NCBI RefSeq assembly: GCF_017652985.1
Contig: NZ_JAGGDJ010000001.1
Span: 558,001 to 622,000 of the forward strand
Direction: 5' to 3'
Source: Paenibacillus artemisiicola
GTDB taxonomy: Bacteria > Bacillota > Bacilli > Paenibacillales > Paenibacillaceae
DNA length: 64,000 nt
The notes under the pieces are model-generated. The model searched no databases. It worked only from the letters and a program-made list of their open reading frames with translations, and was not told the origin of the DNA. Below, piece after piece: positions 6,193-12,972 of this stretch; position 1 is the first letter of the stretch, and each line of letters opens with the position of its first letter. Made by a program: the position numbers and the translations under genes.

Positions 6193-7962
6193 ATGACCAA
6201 CGGCTTAAACTGGATTTCGGCCGGTAAATTGGAAGCGCTTCAACAGGAAGGCGCGAAGGTGATACGGGGCGGCATCGCCGTTTTTTATCACGAAGGGCAA
6301 GTACGCGCGGTGGACAACCGCTGCCCGCACCTGGGATTCCCGCTTCACATGGGGAGCTTGTGCGACGGGATTTTGACCTGTCATTGGCATCATGCCCGCT
6401 TCGATATTTGCAGCGGCGGCACGCTCGATCCGTGGGCGGACGACGTGCCGTCGCATGCCGTACGAATCGACGACGGCGAAGTCTGGGTCAATCCGGTATC
6501 CGCAAGCGCGAAGGACGCGAACAACTACATGCAAAAGCTTCGGGAAGGCCTCGAGCAAAACATCGGCATCGTCATCGCGAAAGCCGTCGTCGGCCTGATC
6601 GAGGCAGGCGTGTCCGAGCAGCGCATCGCGCGGACCGGCATCGCGTTCGGGACGTCGCAAGGCACGGGCTGGAACGCCGGGCTCACCATCCTGACCGCGA
6701 TGACGCGCATCGTCGGCAAGCTGGACAAGACCGGCAAGATTCTCGCCTTGTACCAAGGGCTCGTCCACGTCGCGCGAGCCAGCGCGGGCCGCGGAACCCG
6801 CCACTTGCTCTCGGCGCTGCCGTCCGCGGACGTTCCGGCCGAACGGTTGACCGAGTGGTATCGGACCTGCATCGAGGTGCGGGATACGCAGGGCGCCGAG
6901 AAGGTGCTGAACACCGCCGTGTCGGCGGGCATCGACGCGAAGCGGCTGGCCGACATGATGCTGATCGCCGCGACCGACCACTTCTACTTGGACGGCGGGC
7001 ATGCGTTCGACTTCCATAACAAAGCGTTCGAAGCGTTGGAATGGGCGGAAGCCTCGCAGAAGGTGCGGATCCTGAGCTCGCTCGTTCCCATGATGGCCCG
7101 GCCGACGCGGAGCGAGGAGCTGCACCAGTGGCAGGCGCCGCTGAACCTCGTCGAGCCGATCCTTAACGCCGTTAAGGACATCGCGCGGCAAGCGGAGCAG
7201 ACGAAGCTGGACGGCCGGCCGGCGCCGGCGAATGCCGCGTTCTCCGCCGAGGCGAAAACGCGGCTGCTGCAGCTGCTGCTCGGCGATGCGCCGGAGCAGA
7301 CGATCGCGGCGCTGCGCGACCTGCTCCTGGCGGGCACGGCTCCGGCGCAGCTGGCGCAGCTCGTGGCCTTGGCCGCCGCGGAGCGGATCGTGCGCTTCCA
7401 CACGCAAAACGATTTCGGCGATTGGGTCGCGGTGCTTCATACGTTCACGTACGCGCACGCCGTTCACGAACGGCTGCGTCAATCCGACGAGCCGCTGCTG
7501 CGGCGGGCGATCTTCCACGGCGCCGCCAGCGTCTATCTGGACCGGTTCCTGAACGTGCCGGCCGCCGCGCGGCCCAAGCCGTCCGGAGCCGCCGCGCCGG
7601 CCGACCATGGGGAGCTGCTCGATCTGCTCGACCGGCGCCAGCAGGTCGGACCGGCCGCGCAATGGGTCGCGGACTACCTGCACGGCGGCGGCGAACCGAA
7701 TCCGCTGCTCAATACGCTCGGCCATGCGCTGCTGCGGGAGGACGCGGAATTTCATACGTTCCAGCTGTACGAGGCCGCGGTGGCCGAGTACGACCATTGG
7801 CGCGCCGAGGACGACCCGTTCGCGGAGAAGGCCCGCGAAACGATGCTGCTCGCCTGCACCCGCTACTTGGCGGCGCACGCGCCGACGGCGCGCGAACTCC
7901 CGCAAACCGCCAAGATCGCCTGGCGGCTGCATAAGGGCGAACGGCTGTTTGAAGAAGACTAG
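6193..7962 (+). CDS. Rieske [2Fe-2S] protein with long C-terminal helical region
   Basis: A 589-aa cytoplasmic protein. An N-terminal ferredoxin-type Rieske domain (residues ~1-105) has CPHLG and CHWHH, giving the Cys/His pairs that bind a 2Fe-2S cluster. The remaining ~480 residues are alanine-, leucine- and arginine-rich and look all-helical, with histidine-rich patches (DHFYLDGGHAFDFHNK; HTFTYAHAVHE) that could bind metal. No standard ring-hydroxylase catalytic motif was recognised. ATG at 6193 is set by AAAGGAGG at 6177-6184. It is probably an oxidoreductase that uses the Rieske centre as electron relay; the substrate is unknown. Apparently a single-gene transcript. Confidence 0.8.
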   Translation: MTNGLNWISAGKLEALQQEGAKVIRGGIAVFYHEGQVRAVDNRCPHLGFPLHMGSLCDGILTCHWHHARFDICSGGTLDPWADDVPSHAVRIDDGEVWVNPVSASAKDANNYMQKLREGLEQNIGIVIAKAVVGLIEAGVSEQRIARTGIAFGTSQGTGWNAGLTILTAMTRIVGKLDKTGKILALYQGLVHVARASAGRGTRHLLSALPSADVPAERLTEWYRTCIEVRDTQGAEKVLNTAVSAGIDAKRLADMMLIAATDHFYLDGGHAFDFHNKAFEALEWAEASQKVRILSSLVPMMARPTRSEELHQWQAPLNLVEPILNAVKDIARQAEQTKLDGRPAPANAAFSAEAKTRLLQLLLGDAPEQTIAALRDLLLAGTAPAQLAQLVALAAAERIVRFHTQNDFGDWVAVLHTFTYAHAVHERLRQSDEPLLRRAIFHGAASVYLDRFLNVPAAARPKPSGAAAPADHGELLDLLDRRQQVGPAAQWVADYLHGGGEPNPLLNTLGHALLREDAEFHTFQLYEAAVAEYDHWRAEDDPFAEKARETMLLACTRYLAAHAPTARELPQTAKIAWRLHKGERLFEED

Positions 7963-7976
7963 CGTCCCGCACGAAT

Positions 7977-8005
7977 ACTCCGCGCGCTTTGCGCGGAGTT
8001 TTTTT
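7977..8005 (+). terminator. Rho-independent terminator after Rieske gene
   Basis: ACTCCGCGC (7977-7985) pairs perfectly with GCGCGGAGT (7991-7999), followed by a run of seven T residues. Confidence 0.9.
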
Positions 8006-8020
8006 GCGTGCCCGTAATAG

Positions 8021-8473
8021 CCGCCGGCTTGGCCCATCTCGGCGTTAATGGTCGGCGCGATGATGTACGCGAACGGGAAGGGCGTCGGCGCGATCGCGCG
8101 CTTCAGCATGACCGCCGGTCCGCTGCTGCTCGCCGGGGTAGTCGCAACGCTTCTCTTGAACCTTCAGAATCTGCACGTCTCGCTGCTGCTGCCCGTGTAT
8201 TACGATTCCGGAAGCATGCCGATTCTGAAGGGCTCGCTGACCAACGCGTCCTTTCTCGGCGAATCCATCCTGATCATGATGCTGACGCCGTTCTTGGCAA
8301 AGCCGGAAACGGCCCGCAAGCCGGTGCTGCTGGCGATCGGCCTGCCATCCTTGCTTGCGATCGCAACGGCGGCCATGGCGGCGGCCATGGCGGTGGCCAC
8401 GTTCGGCGTCGAAATCGCGAGCTCCGTGTATTTTCCTTATTCCAGCATGGTGCGGTTTAACGAACCGCAATAA
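8021..8473 (+). pseudogene. Fragment of GerB-type spore germination permease
   Basis: The open frame has about 150 codons; 141 follow an internal ATG at 8048. It encodes hydrophobic helices with hallmarks of the GerAB/GerKB permease family: GAIARFSMTAGPLLL, then LLPVYYDSG..PILKGSL, then FLGESILIMMLTPFLAKP, then FPYSSMVRF. Family members are ~360 aa with ten helices. Here roughly the first third is missing (a stop at 8018-8020 and a terminator lie directly upstream) and the frame ends right after the FPxxxxVR segment, so the C-terminal helices are gone too. No gerA or gerC partners are present. Best read as a decayed internal fragment. Confidence 0.75.
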
Positions 8474-8474
8474 A

Positions 8475-8500
8475 GCCCGGCGCTTGGACGAGCGCCGGGC
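8475..8500. terminator. GC-rich hairpin between convergent genes
   Basis: GCCCGGCGCT (8475-8484) and AGCGCCGGGC (8491-8500) form a perfect 10-bp stem with a 6-nt loop between the permease remnant and the convergent AraC gene. No long T-run follows on either strand. Confidence 0.55.
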
Positions 8501-8527
8501 ATTCGATTGTCCTCGCATGGCCGGCGC

Positions 8528-9373
8528 TCACGCCAGCGGCACGTAAATGTCCAGCTCCGCGTTCGGATCGCCTTCCTTGTGGCGGCCGTCGTAGCGCTCG
8601 AAGTCGAACCCGCCGCCTTCCGGCAAGCCGCGGAGCCGCTCGCCCGAAGCCGGAAGCCAGCCGCGGTAGATGAAATCGAACGTCTCGCCGAGCAGCTCCG
8701 TCGAGCCGATGTGCGTGAAGATCGCGTAGCGTCCGCCCGGAATCGTGCGGAAGACGATCCCCTCGACGCCCGCCGCGGGCGCGGCGGCTACTTCCACGCC
8801 GGCGAGGTAAGCGAAGCTGCCTCCGCGCCGTACGGCCGCCGGTTCATACAGCTCCAGTCCATAGCAGACATGCTCGTTCGTCTTGTCCGGAATGCGCGGC
8901 CATCGCGCGCCGAACGCGGTCCAGGCTTGGGCGATGTTGCGGTCCTGCGACGTATCGGTCAAGCAGACGACGCCGGCTACGGTGCGCGCGGCAAGCTCGG
9001 CGAATCGGGGTTGGTGCACGGTGCAATCCCTCCTCCTGAATTGGCGGGGGGAGGTGCCGAACATGCGCGCGAACGAACGAATGAACGACGGCTGGCTTCC
9101 GTAGCCGGCATCCAGCGCGATCCGGGTCCCGTCCCGATCCGTGCGGCGCAGCTCGCGGGCGGCGCCGGCAAGCCGCCGGACGCGCACGTAGCGGCCGAAC
9201 GTTTCCCCGGTCCAAGCCTGGAACAACCGGTGAAAATGAAACGGCGAATACCCGGCGAAGCGCGCCGCGGCCTCCAGCGATAACCCCTCGTCGCGCAAAT
9301 TAGCCGCGACATAGTCCAGGGCGCGCCGCATCGCCCCTCGTTGTTCCTCGACCATCTCTTGTTCTCCGGTCAT
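8528..9373 (-). CDS. AraC-family regulator with GyrI-like ligand domain
   Basis: About 281 aa. The N-terminal AraC helix-turn-helix pair occupies residues ~5-110 (FAGYSPFHFHRLFQAWTGET and GSQPSFIRSFARMFGTSPRQF). The C-terminal GyrI-like/effector-binding domain spans ~125-281 and ends in the typical ELDIYVPL. Such fusions (Rob, BltR-like and YdeE-like) sense hydrophobic drugs and activate efflux or detoxification genes. ATG at 9373 lies just after GGGGTGAGG; the in-frame ATG at 9355 has a GGAG 8 nt upstream and is equally possible. No target gene is directly divergent. Confidence 0.85.
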   Translation of the reverse strand: MTGEQEMVEEQRGAMRRALDYVAANLRDEGLSLEAAARFAGYSPFHFHRLFQAWTGETFGRYVRVRRLAGAARELRRTDRDGTRIALDAGYGSQPSFIRSFARMFGTSPRQFRRRDCTVHQPRFAELAARTVAGVVCLTDTSQDRNIAQAWTAFGARWPRIPDKTNEHVCYGLELYEPAAVRRGGSFAYLAGVEVAAAPAAGVEGIVFRTIPGGRYAIFTHIGSTELLGETFDFIYRGWLPASGERLRGLPEGGGFDFERYDGRHKEGDPNAELDIYVPLA

Positions 9374-9494
9374 CTCCTCACCCCCTGCGTTTAAGATACC
9401 TGGTTTGCGGCGAGCGCGATTGCCTTTTCTTGCGAATCGTCTTGCGCCGGCCGGCAAGCGCATGTCAGGAAAACGTCACGCCGAACCCTGTATG

Positions 9495-9809
9495 CTAGGC
9501 CCAATCGCGGACCCATTTTTTCATCTCGAGCAGGATGCCGCTGAACGCTTCGCCCTTCGCCGTCAAGCGGTACTCGACCGTCGGCGGGACCGTGGCGTGG
9601 ATTTCGCGGATGACGACCTGGTTGTCCTCCAAGTGGCGCAGCGTCTCCGTCAGCGACTTGGAGCTGATGCCGGCAATGGCGCCCTTAAGCTCGGTGAACC
9701 GCTTCATGCCGTGAAAGAAGAGTTCGCGAATGACGAGAAACGACCATTTGCCGCCGATGATGCGCAGGGATTGCTCGATCTCGCACTCGCGCCTTTCCGT
9801 ATGTCCCAT
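9495..9809 (-). CDS. HxlR-family (YodB/HypR-type) winged-helix regulator
   Basis: A 104-aa DUF24/HxlR protein: RIIGGKWSFLVIRELF, then RFTELKGAIAGISSKSLTETL, then VEYRLTAKG. ATG at 9807-9809 is set by AGGAGG (complement of 9819-9824) 9 nt upstream; a longer in-frame ORF has no such site. Cys9, in RRECEIEQSL, is in the position of the conserved N-terminal cysteine that senses electrophiles or disulfide stress in YodB and HypR, so redox control is plausible. The gene is divergent from an aldo/keto reductase, and an extended inverted repeat lies between them. Confidence 0.88.
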   Translation of the reverse strand: MGHTERRECEIEQSLRIIGGKWSFLVIRELFFHGMKRFTELKGAIAGISSKSLTETLRHLEDNQVVIREIHATVPPTVEYRLTAKGEAFSGILLEMKKWVRDWA

Positions 9810-9884
9810 GGTTGCATGCCTCCTATGCAGTGGTGAACGATTTACGTCTACAAGATTCGCAGGATCCGGCCGATTTTCCTGCCA

Positions 9885-9910
9885 ATAGTCACCCCAAGGT
9901 AACAAACTAT
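9885..9910. promoter_or_regulatory. Candidate HxlR operator
   Basis: ATAGT (9885-9889) and ACTAT (9906-9910) are inverted copies, and inside them GTCACC-CCAA-GGTAAC is a second near-perfect inverted repeat, so the dyad spans ~26 bp. It is centred ~88 bp from each divergent start codon, as expected for an HxlR regulator controlling both itself and its neighbour. Confidence 0.5.
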
Positions 9911-9985
9911 GATTAATGTGCGTACTTCCGGCGGCGGGAAAGATCGATTATGATGAGGCAGACCGCTACTAGGAGGAGGTGCGCC

Positions 9986-10921
9986 ATGTATACGAGGAAG
10001 CTGGGCAAGACGGGAATCGACGTATCGGAAATCGGATTCGGCGCATGGGCGATCGGCGGCGACGCCTGGGGGCCGGTCGACGACGCGCAGTCCTTGCGGG
10101 CGATGGAAGCCGCGGCGGAGCTGGGCGTCAACTTCATCGATACGGCGGACGTATACGGCAACGGACGGAGCGAGACGCTGGTGGCCAAGCTGATCGAGGG
10201 CAGGCGGGACAAGCTGGTCGTCTCGACGAAGGGCGGCCTGATGGGCCATCACCGCGATCCGCGGGGAGAACCGGTTTACGGTCAGCCCGCCAAAGTGATC
10301 GAGGCGTTCGAGAACAGCCTGCGGCGGCTGGGGACCGACTATATCGACGTCTACTTCTGCCATCTCTGGTGGGACAAGACGGAAGAGACCGAGGCGTTCA
10401 TGGACGCGTTCGCGCAACTGAAGCGCGACGGCAAGGTACGCGCGGTCGGCGTCTCGACGGAGAACTTCGACTACATCAAGCATTTCAACCGCGACGGCGG
10501 ACTGGATGCCGTTCAGCTCGACTACAGCATCCTGAACCGGTCCGTCGAGCGGGAGGTGCTCCCGTACTTGCAGGAGCAGGGCATCGGCGCCGTGGTCCGC
10601 GGCCCGCTCCGGATGGGGATGCTGACCGGGAAGTTCCAAGCCGCCACGACGTTCCCCGAAGGCGATATCCGGCGTAACTGGCCGAACGAAGCTTGGTTTG
10701 CCGAGAGCCTGTCCAAGGTCGAGGCGCTGAAAGGGCTGGCGCACGGGGAGCGCACGCTGTCGCAGGCCGCGCTTCGCTTCGTGCTGAACCATCCGGCCGT
10801 CTCCGTCGCGATTCCCGGCGCCAAGACCGCCGAGCAAGCCGCGCAAAACGTCTCCGCTTCCGCGCGGCCGTTATTGTCGGAGGACGACATGCGCATTATC
10901 GATCAGATCCAAGCTGGATAA
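9986..10921 (+). CDS. Aldo/keto reductase
   Basis: A 311-aa NADPH-dependent TIM-barrel oxidoreductase. It carries the catalytic-tetrad contexts FIDTADVYGNGRSE (Asp and Tyr), VVSTKGG (Lys) and DVYFCHLWW (His), plus the cofactor-binding end IPGAKTAEQAAQNV. ATG at 9986 is selected by AGGAGGAGGT at 9971-9980; an in-frame ATG at 9950 lacks a good site. It reduces carbonyls such as sugar aldehydes or reactive carbonyls; the substrate is not predictable. It forms a two-gene operon with the epimerase 19 nt downstream and is probably controlled by the divergent HxlR protein. Confidence 0.9.
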   Translation: MYTRKLGKTGIDVSEIGFGAWAIGGDAWGPVDDAQSLRAMEAAAELGVNFIDTADVYGNGRSETLVAKLIEGRRDKLVVSTKGGLMGHHRDPRGEPVYGQPAKVIEAFENSLRRLGTDYIDVYFCHLWWDKTEETEAFMDAFAQLKRDGKVRAVGVSTENFDYIKHFNRDGGLDAVQLDYSILNRSVEREVLPYLQEQGIGAVVRGPLRMGMLTGKFQAATTFPEGDIRRNWPNEAWFAESLSKVEALKGLAHGERTLSQAALRFVLNHPAVSVAIPGAKTAEQAAQNVSASARPLLSEDDMRIIDQIQAG

Positions 10922-10940
10922 TCACGGAGGTGCGATAACG

Positions 10941-11819
10941 ATGAAAGTATTGGTAACCGGCGCATCCGGCAACGGGGGACAAGCGGTATGCCGAGCCCTG
11001 CTGCGGGCGGGCCATCAAGTCAGAATGGCGGACGTCATGCCCGCGAAAGCGGCTGATCTGGCCGCGGCCGAGTTTGTCCGCTGCGACACGCGGACGGTCA
11101 CGGACGTCCGGGAGGCCGTCCGGGGCATGGACGGCGTCATCCATTTGGCGGCCTGGCACTGCGCCCATCAACCGCCGGTCAGCGACGATACGATCTTCGC
11201 GGTCAACGTGGACGGGACGTACAACGTGCTGGAGGCATGCAGGAAAGAAGGCATCCGCTCGATCGTCTACGCCTCGTCGATGGCCTACGGCTGGTGGTCG
11301 GTCTACGGCGTCAGCAAAGTCATCGGCGAAGACCTGTGCCGCGCTTATCACGAGATGACGGGCGCCTCGATCGCGATGCTTCGCTATCACGAATTCATCC
11401 CGCGGCCGTACCTGGAGTTCGGCGCGCGGCTCCTCCGCAACGGCGTGGACCGCAGGGACGTCGCGTCGGCTACGGTCCTGTCGCTGGAAGCCGCCGCGAG
11501 CGAGGCGTTCGGCCTGTTTCGGACGATCGTCCATACCGACCATGGCATGCCCGAGGACGTAAGGGCCGATTTCGCGCGTTTAGGACCCGAATGGTGCGAA
11601 CGGCAGCTGCCGGGAGGGGCGGCGCTGCTGGAACGGTACGGCATCGAGCTGCCGAAGGAAGTCGAGCAGCACGATCTGTCCGAAGCGAGCCGGGTACTCG
11701 GCTGGCAGCCGCGGGTCGGCTTCCTCGACTTCCTGCGGGACTTGAAGCGCCGGGAGGAGCAAGGGCTTGAGATCCGCGAACTGTTCGTGCCTTCCGAGCT
11801 TCCCGGGGAGGACGCATAA
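10941..11819 (+). CDS. NAD-dependent epimerase/dehydratase (extended SDR)
   Basis: A 292-aa Rossmann-fold enzyme: GASGNGGQA nucleotide loop (residues 7-15), GVIHLAAWH, ASSMAYG and the catalytic YGVSK (YxxxK). Extended SDRs of this type act on nucleotide sugars or sugar acids. GGAGGTG precedes the ATG. It is translationally close to the aldo/keto reductase (19-nt gap), suggesting the pair handles one sugar-like or carbonyl substrate. Confidence 0.88.
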   Translation: MKVLVTGASGNGGQAVCRALLRAGHQVRMADVMPAKAADLAAAEFVRCDTRTVTDVREAVRGMDGVIHLAAWHCAHQPPVSDDTIFAVNVDGTYNVLEACRKEGIRSIVYASSMAYGWWSVYGVSKVIGEDLCRAYHEMTGASIAMLRYHEFIPRPYLEFGARLLRNGVDRRDVASATVLSLEAAASEAFGLFRTIVHTDHGMPEDVRADFARLGPEWCERQLPGGAALLERYGIELPKEVEQHDLSEASRVLGWQPRVGFLDFLRDLKRREEQGLEIRELFVPSELPGEDA

Positions 11820-11840
11820 CGCAGGGTAGCCGCATGCTTA

Positions 11841-11865
11841 AAGCGCCGATAACGGCGCTTTTTTT
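11841..11865 (+). terminator. Rho-independent terminator after reductase/epimerase operon
   Basis: AAGCGCCG (11841-11848) and CGGCGCTT (11853-11860) form the stem, followed by a continuous T-run. Confidence 0.9.
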
Positions 11866-12008
11866 ATTTTCCGGGCCCGAAGCAGTCCTTCAGACCGCGC
11901 CCGATGCTTGAAGCGCTGCGGCAAGCTGTTGTAAGTCAGCCCATTCCAGGTCATATTACAAGCGAGCGCGTAAGGACGGTTTCAATAGAGCAAGGGGGGG
12001 ATCCGCGC

Positions 12009-12674
12009 GTGAACAAGCTCTTCTTCCGATCGTTAACCGGCGCGTTCCTTCTGCTCGGGCTCTTCCTCGCCTTGGCGGTCACGATCGGCAGGCATCATAT
12101 CGCCGCCTTCGACAGCCGGGTGACGGAAGCGGTATCGCGCTTGGCTTCGCCGGCCATGACGGCCGTCATGATAGCCTTCACGGCCGCCGGATCCGGTCCG
12201 TGCGTCACGCTGCTGTCGCTGCTGGGCGTGCTCGTCCTGTTCGCGCTCGGCTACCGCCGCGAATTGATCTTCTTCGTCGGCGTCATCGTCTGTTCCGGCT
12301 TGCTGAACGTCCTGCTGAAAGCCCTGTTCAGGCGGACGCGGCCGGATTTGCACCGCATCATCGACGCGGCGGGGTACAGCTTTCCGAGCGGGCACTCGAT
12401 GTCGGCGTTCACGCTGTACGGCGTCACGATTTACTTTCTGTGGAAGCACGCGCGCCATGCCGGGCTTCGAACGGCGCTGCTGCTTGGCGGGATCGCGATG
12501 ACCGCGTGCATCGGCATCAGCCGGATCTATCTCGGGGTTCATTATCCGAGCGACGTCGCGGGCGGATATATCATCAGCGCTTCGTGGCTCGCGGCAAGCA
12601 TCGGCTCTTACGAACGGTTTCTAAAAGAACGGTGGTCGAAGAAGCTTCCTCGGCCAAGGTCCGATTTCGGTTGA
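12009..12674 (+). CDS. PAP2-family membrane phosphatase
   Basis: A 221-aa multi-pass protein. It carries the three phosphatase motifs: KALFRRTRPD (KxxxxxxRP), PSGHS and SRIYLGVHYPSD (SRxxxxxHxxxD), with about five or six hydrophobic helices. The family removes phosphate from phosphatidic acid, PGP or undecaprenyl pyrophosphate at the outer membrane face. GTG at 12009 is preferred because an AAGGGGGG run lies ~10 nt upstream; the longer in-frame ORF from 11904 adds hydrophilic sequence without a ribosome site. Either BcrC-like recycling or lipid phosphatase activity is possible. Confidence 0.85.
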   Translation: MNKLFFRSLTGAFLLLGLFLALAVTIGRHHIAAFDSRVTEAVSRLASPAMTAVMIAFTAAGSGPCVTLLSLLGVLVLFALGYRRELIFFVGVIVCSGLLNVLLKALFRRTRPDLHRIIDAAGYSFPSGHSMSAFTLYGVTIYFLWKHARHAGLRTALLLGGIAMTACIGISRIYLGVHYPSDVAGGYIISASWLAASIGSYERFLKERWSKKLPRPRSDFG

Positions 12675-12715
12675 CCGGGGACGCGGGAACGTTTGCAAAG
12701 AGCTGGGCAATAGCA

Positions 12716-12751
12716 GGAGCTTGCGTGCCTCGGGGCGCGCGAGCTCCTTTT
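12716..12751 (+). terminator. Terminator after PAP2 gene
   Basis: GGAGCT (12716-12721) pairs with AGCTCC (12742-12747), with extra GC pairing inside (GCC/GGC) and TTTT after it. Confidence 0.7.
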
Positions 12752-12762
12752 CGCATGCCATT

Positions 12763-12777
12763 CCAAAATAATTTTGG
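12763..12777. promoter_or_regulatory. Perfect AT-rich palindrome ahead of the RND region
   Basis: CCAAAATAATTTTGG is a perfect dyad (centre A) in the ~220-bp gap before the RND exporter, immediately upstream of a ribosome site and a 19-codon ORF. It is a candidate operator; no regulator gene is adjacent. Confidence 0.35.
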
Positions 12778-12784
12778 AGGGCGA

Positions 12785-12844
12785 ATGAACAATTCGAATC
12801 CATCCGCGGTCCTTTCATTCATAGCCCGCTTCAATGCGAAGTAA
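12785..12844 (+). CDS. Possible 19-aa leader peptide
   Basis: ATG at 12785 follows GGAGG (12776-12780) with 4-nt spacing and opens a 19-codon frame ending at 12844, between the palindrome and the RND gene start at 12973. The peptide is serine- and asparagine-rich at the start and ends ARFNAK. No similarity is recognised. It may be a translated leader or chance. Confidence 0.25.
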   Translation: MNNSNPSAVLSFIARFNAK

Positions 12845-12972
12845 GTGGCGCATGCGATACCCGATTGGTCCTGCATCCTAGATTCGACATGAATTGGCAA
12901 TGAACAAACGTCCCGCATTCGAAGTCCTTTCCATACGAGTCCGAACGAGACGAACAAGAGGAGAGATTCGCG

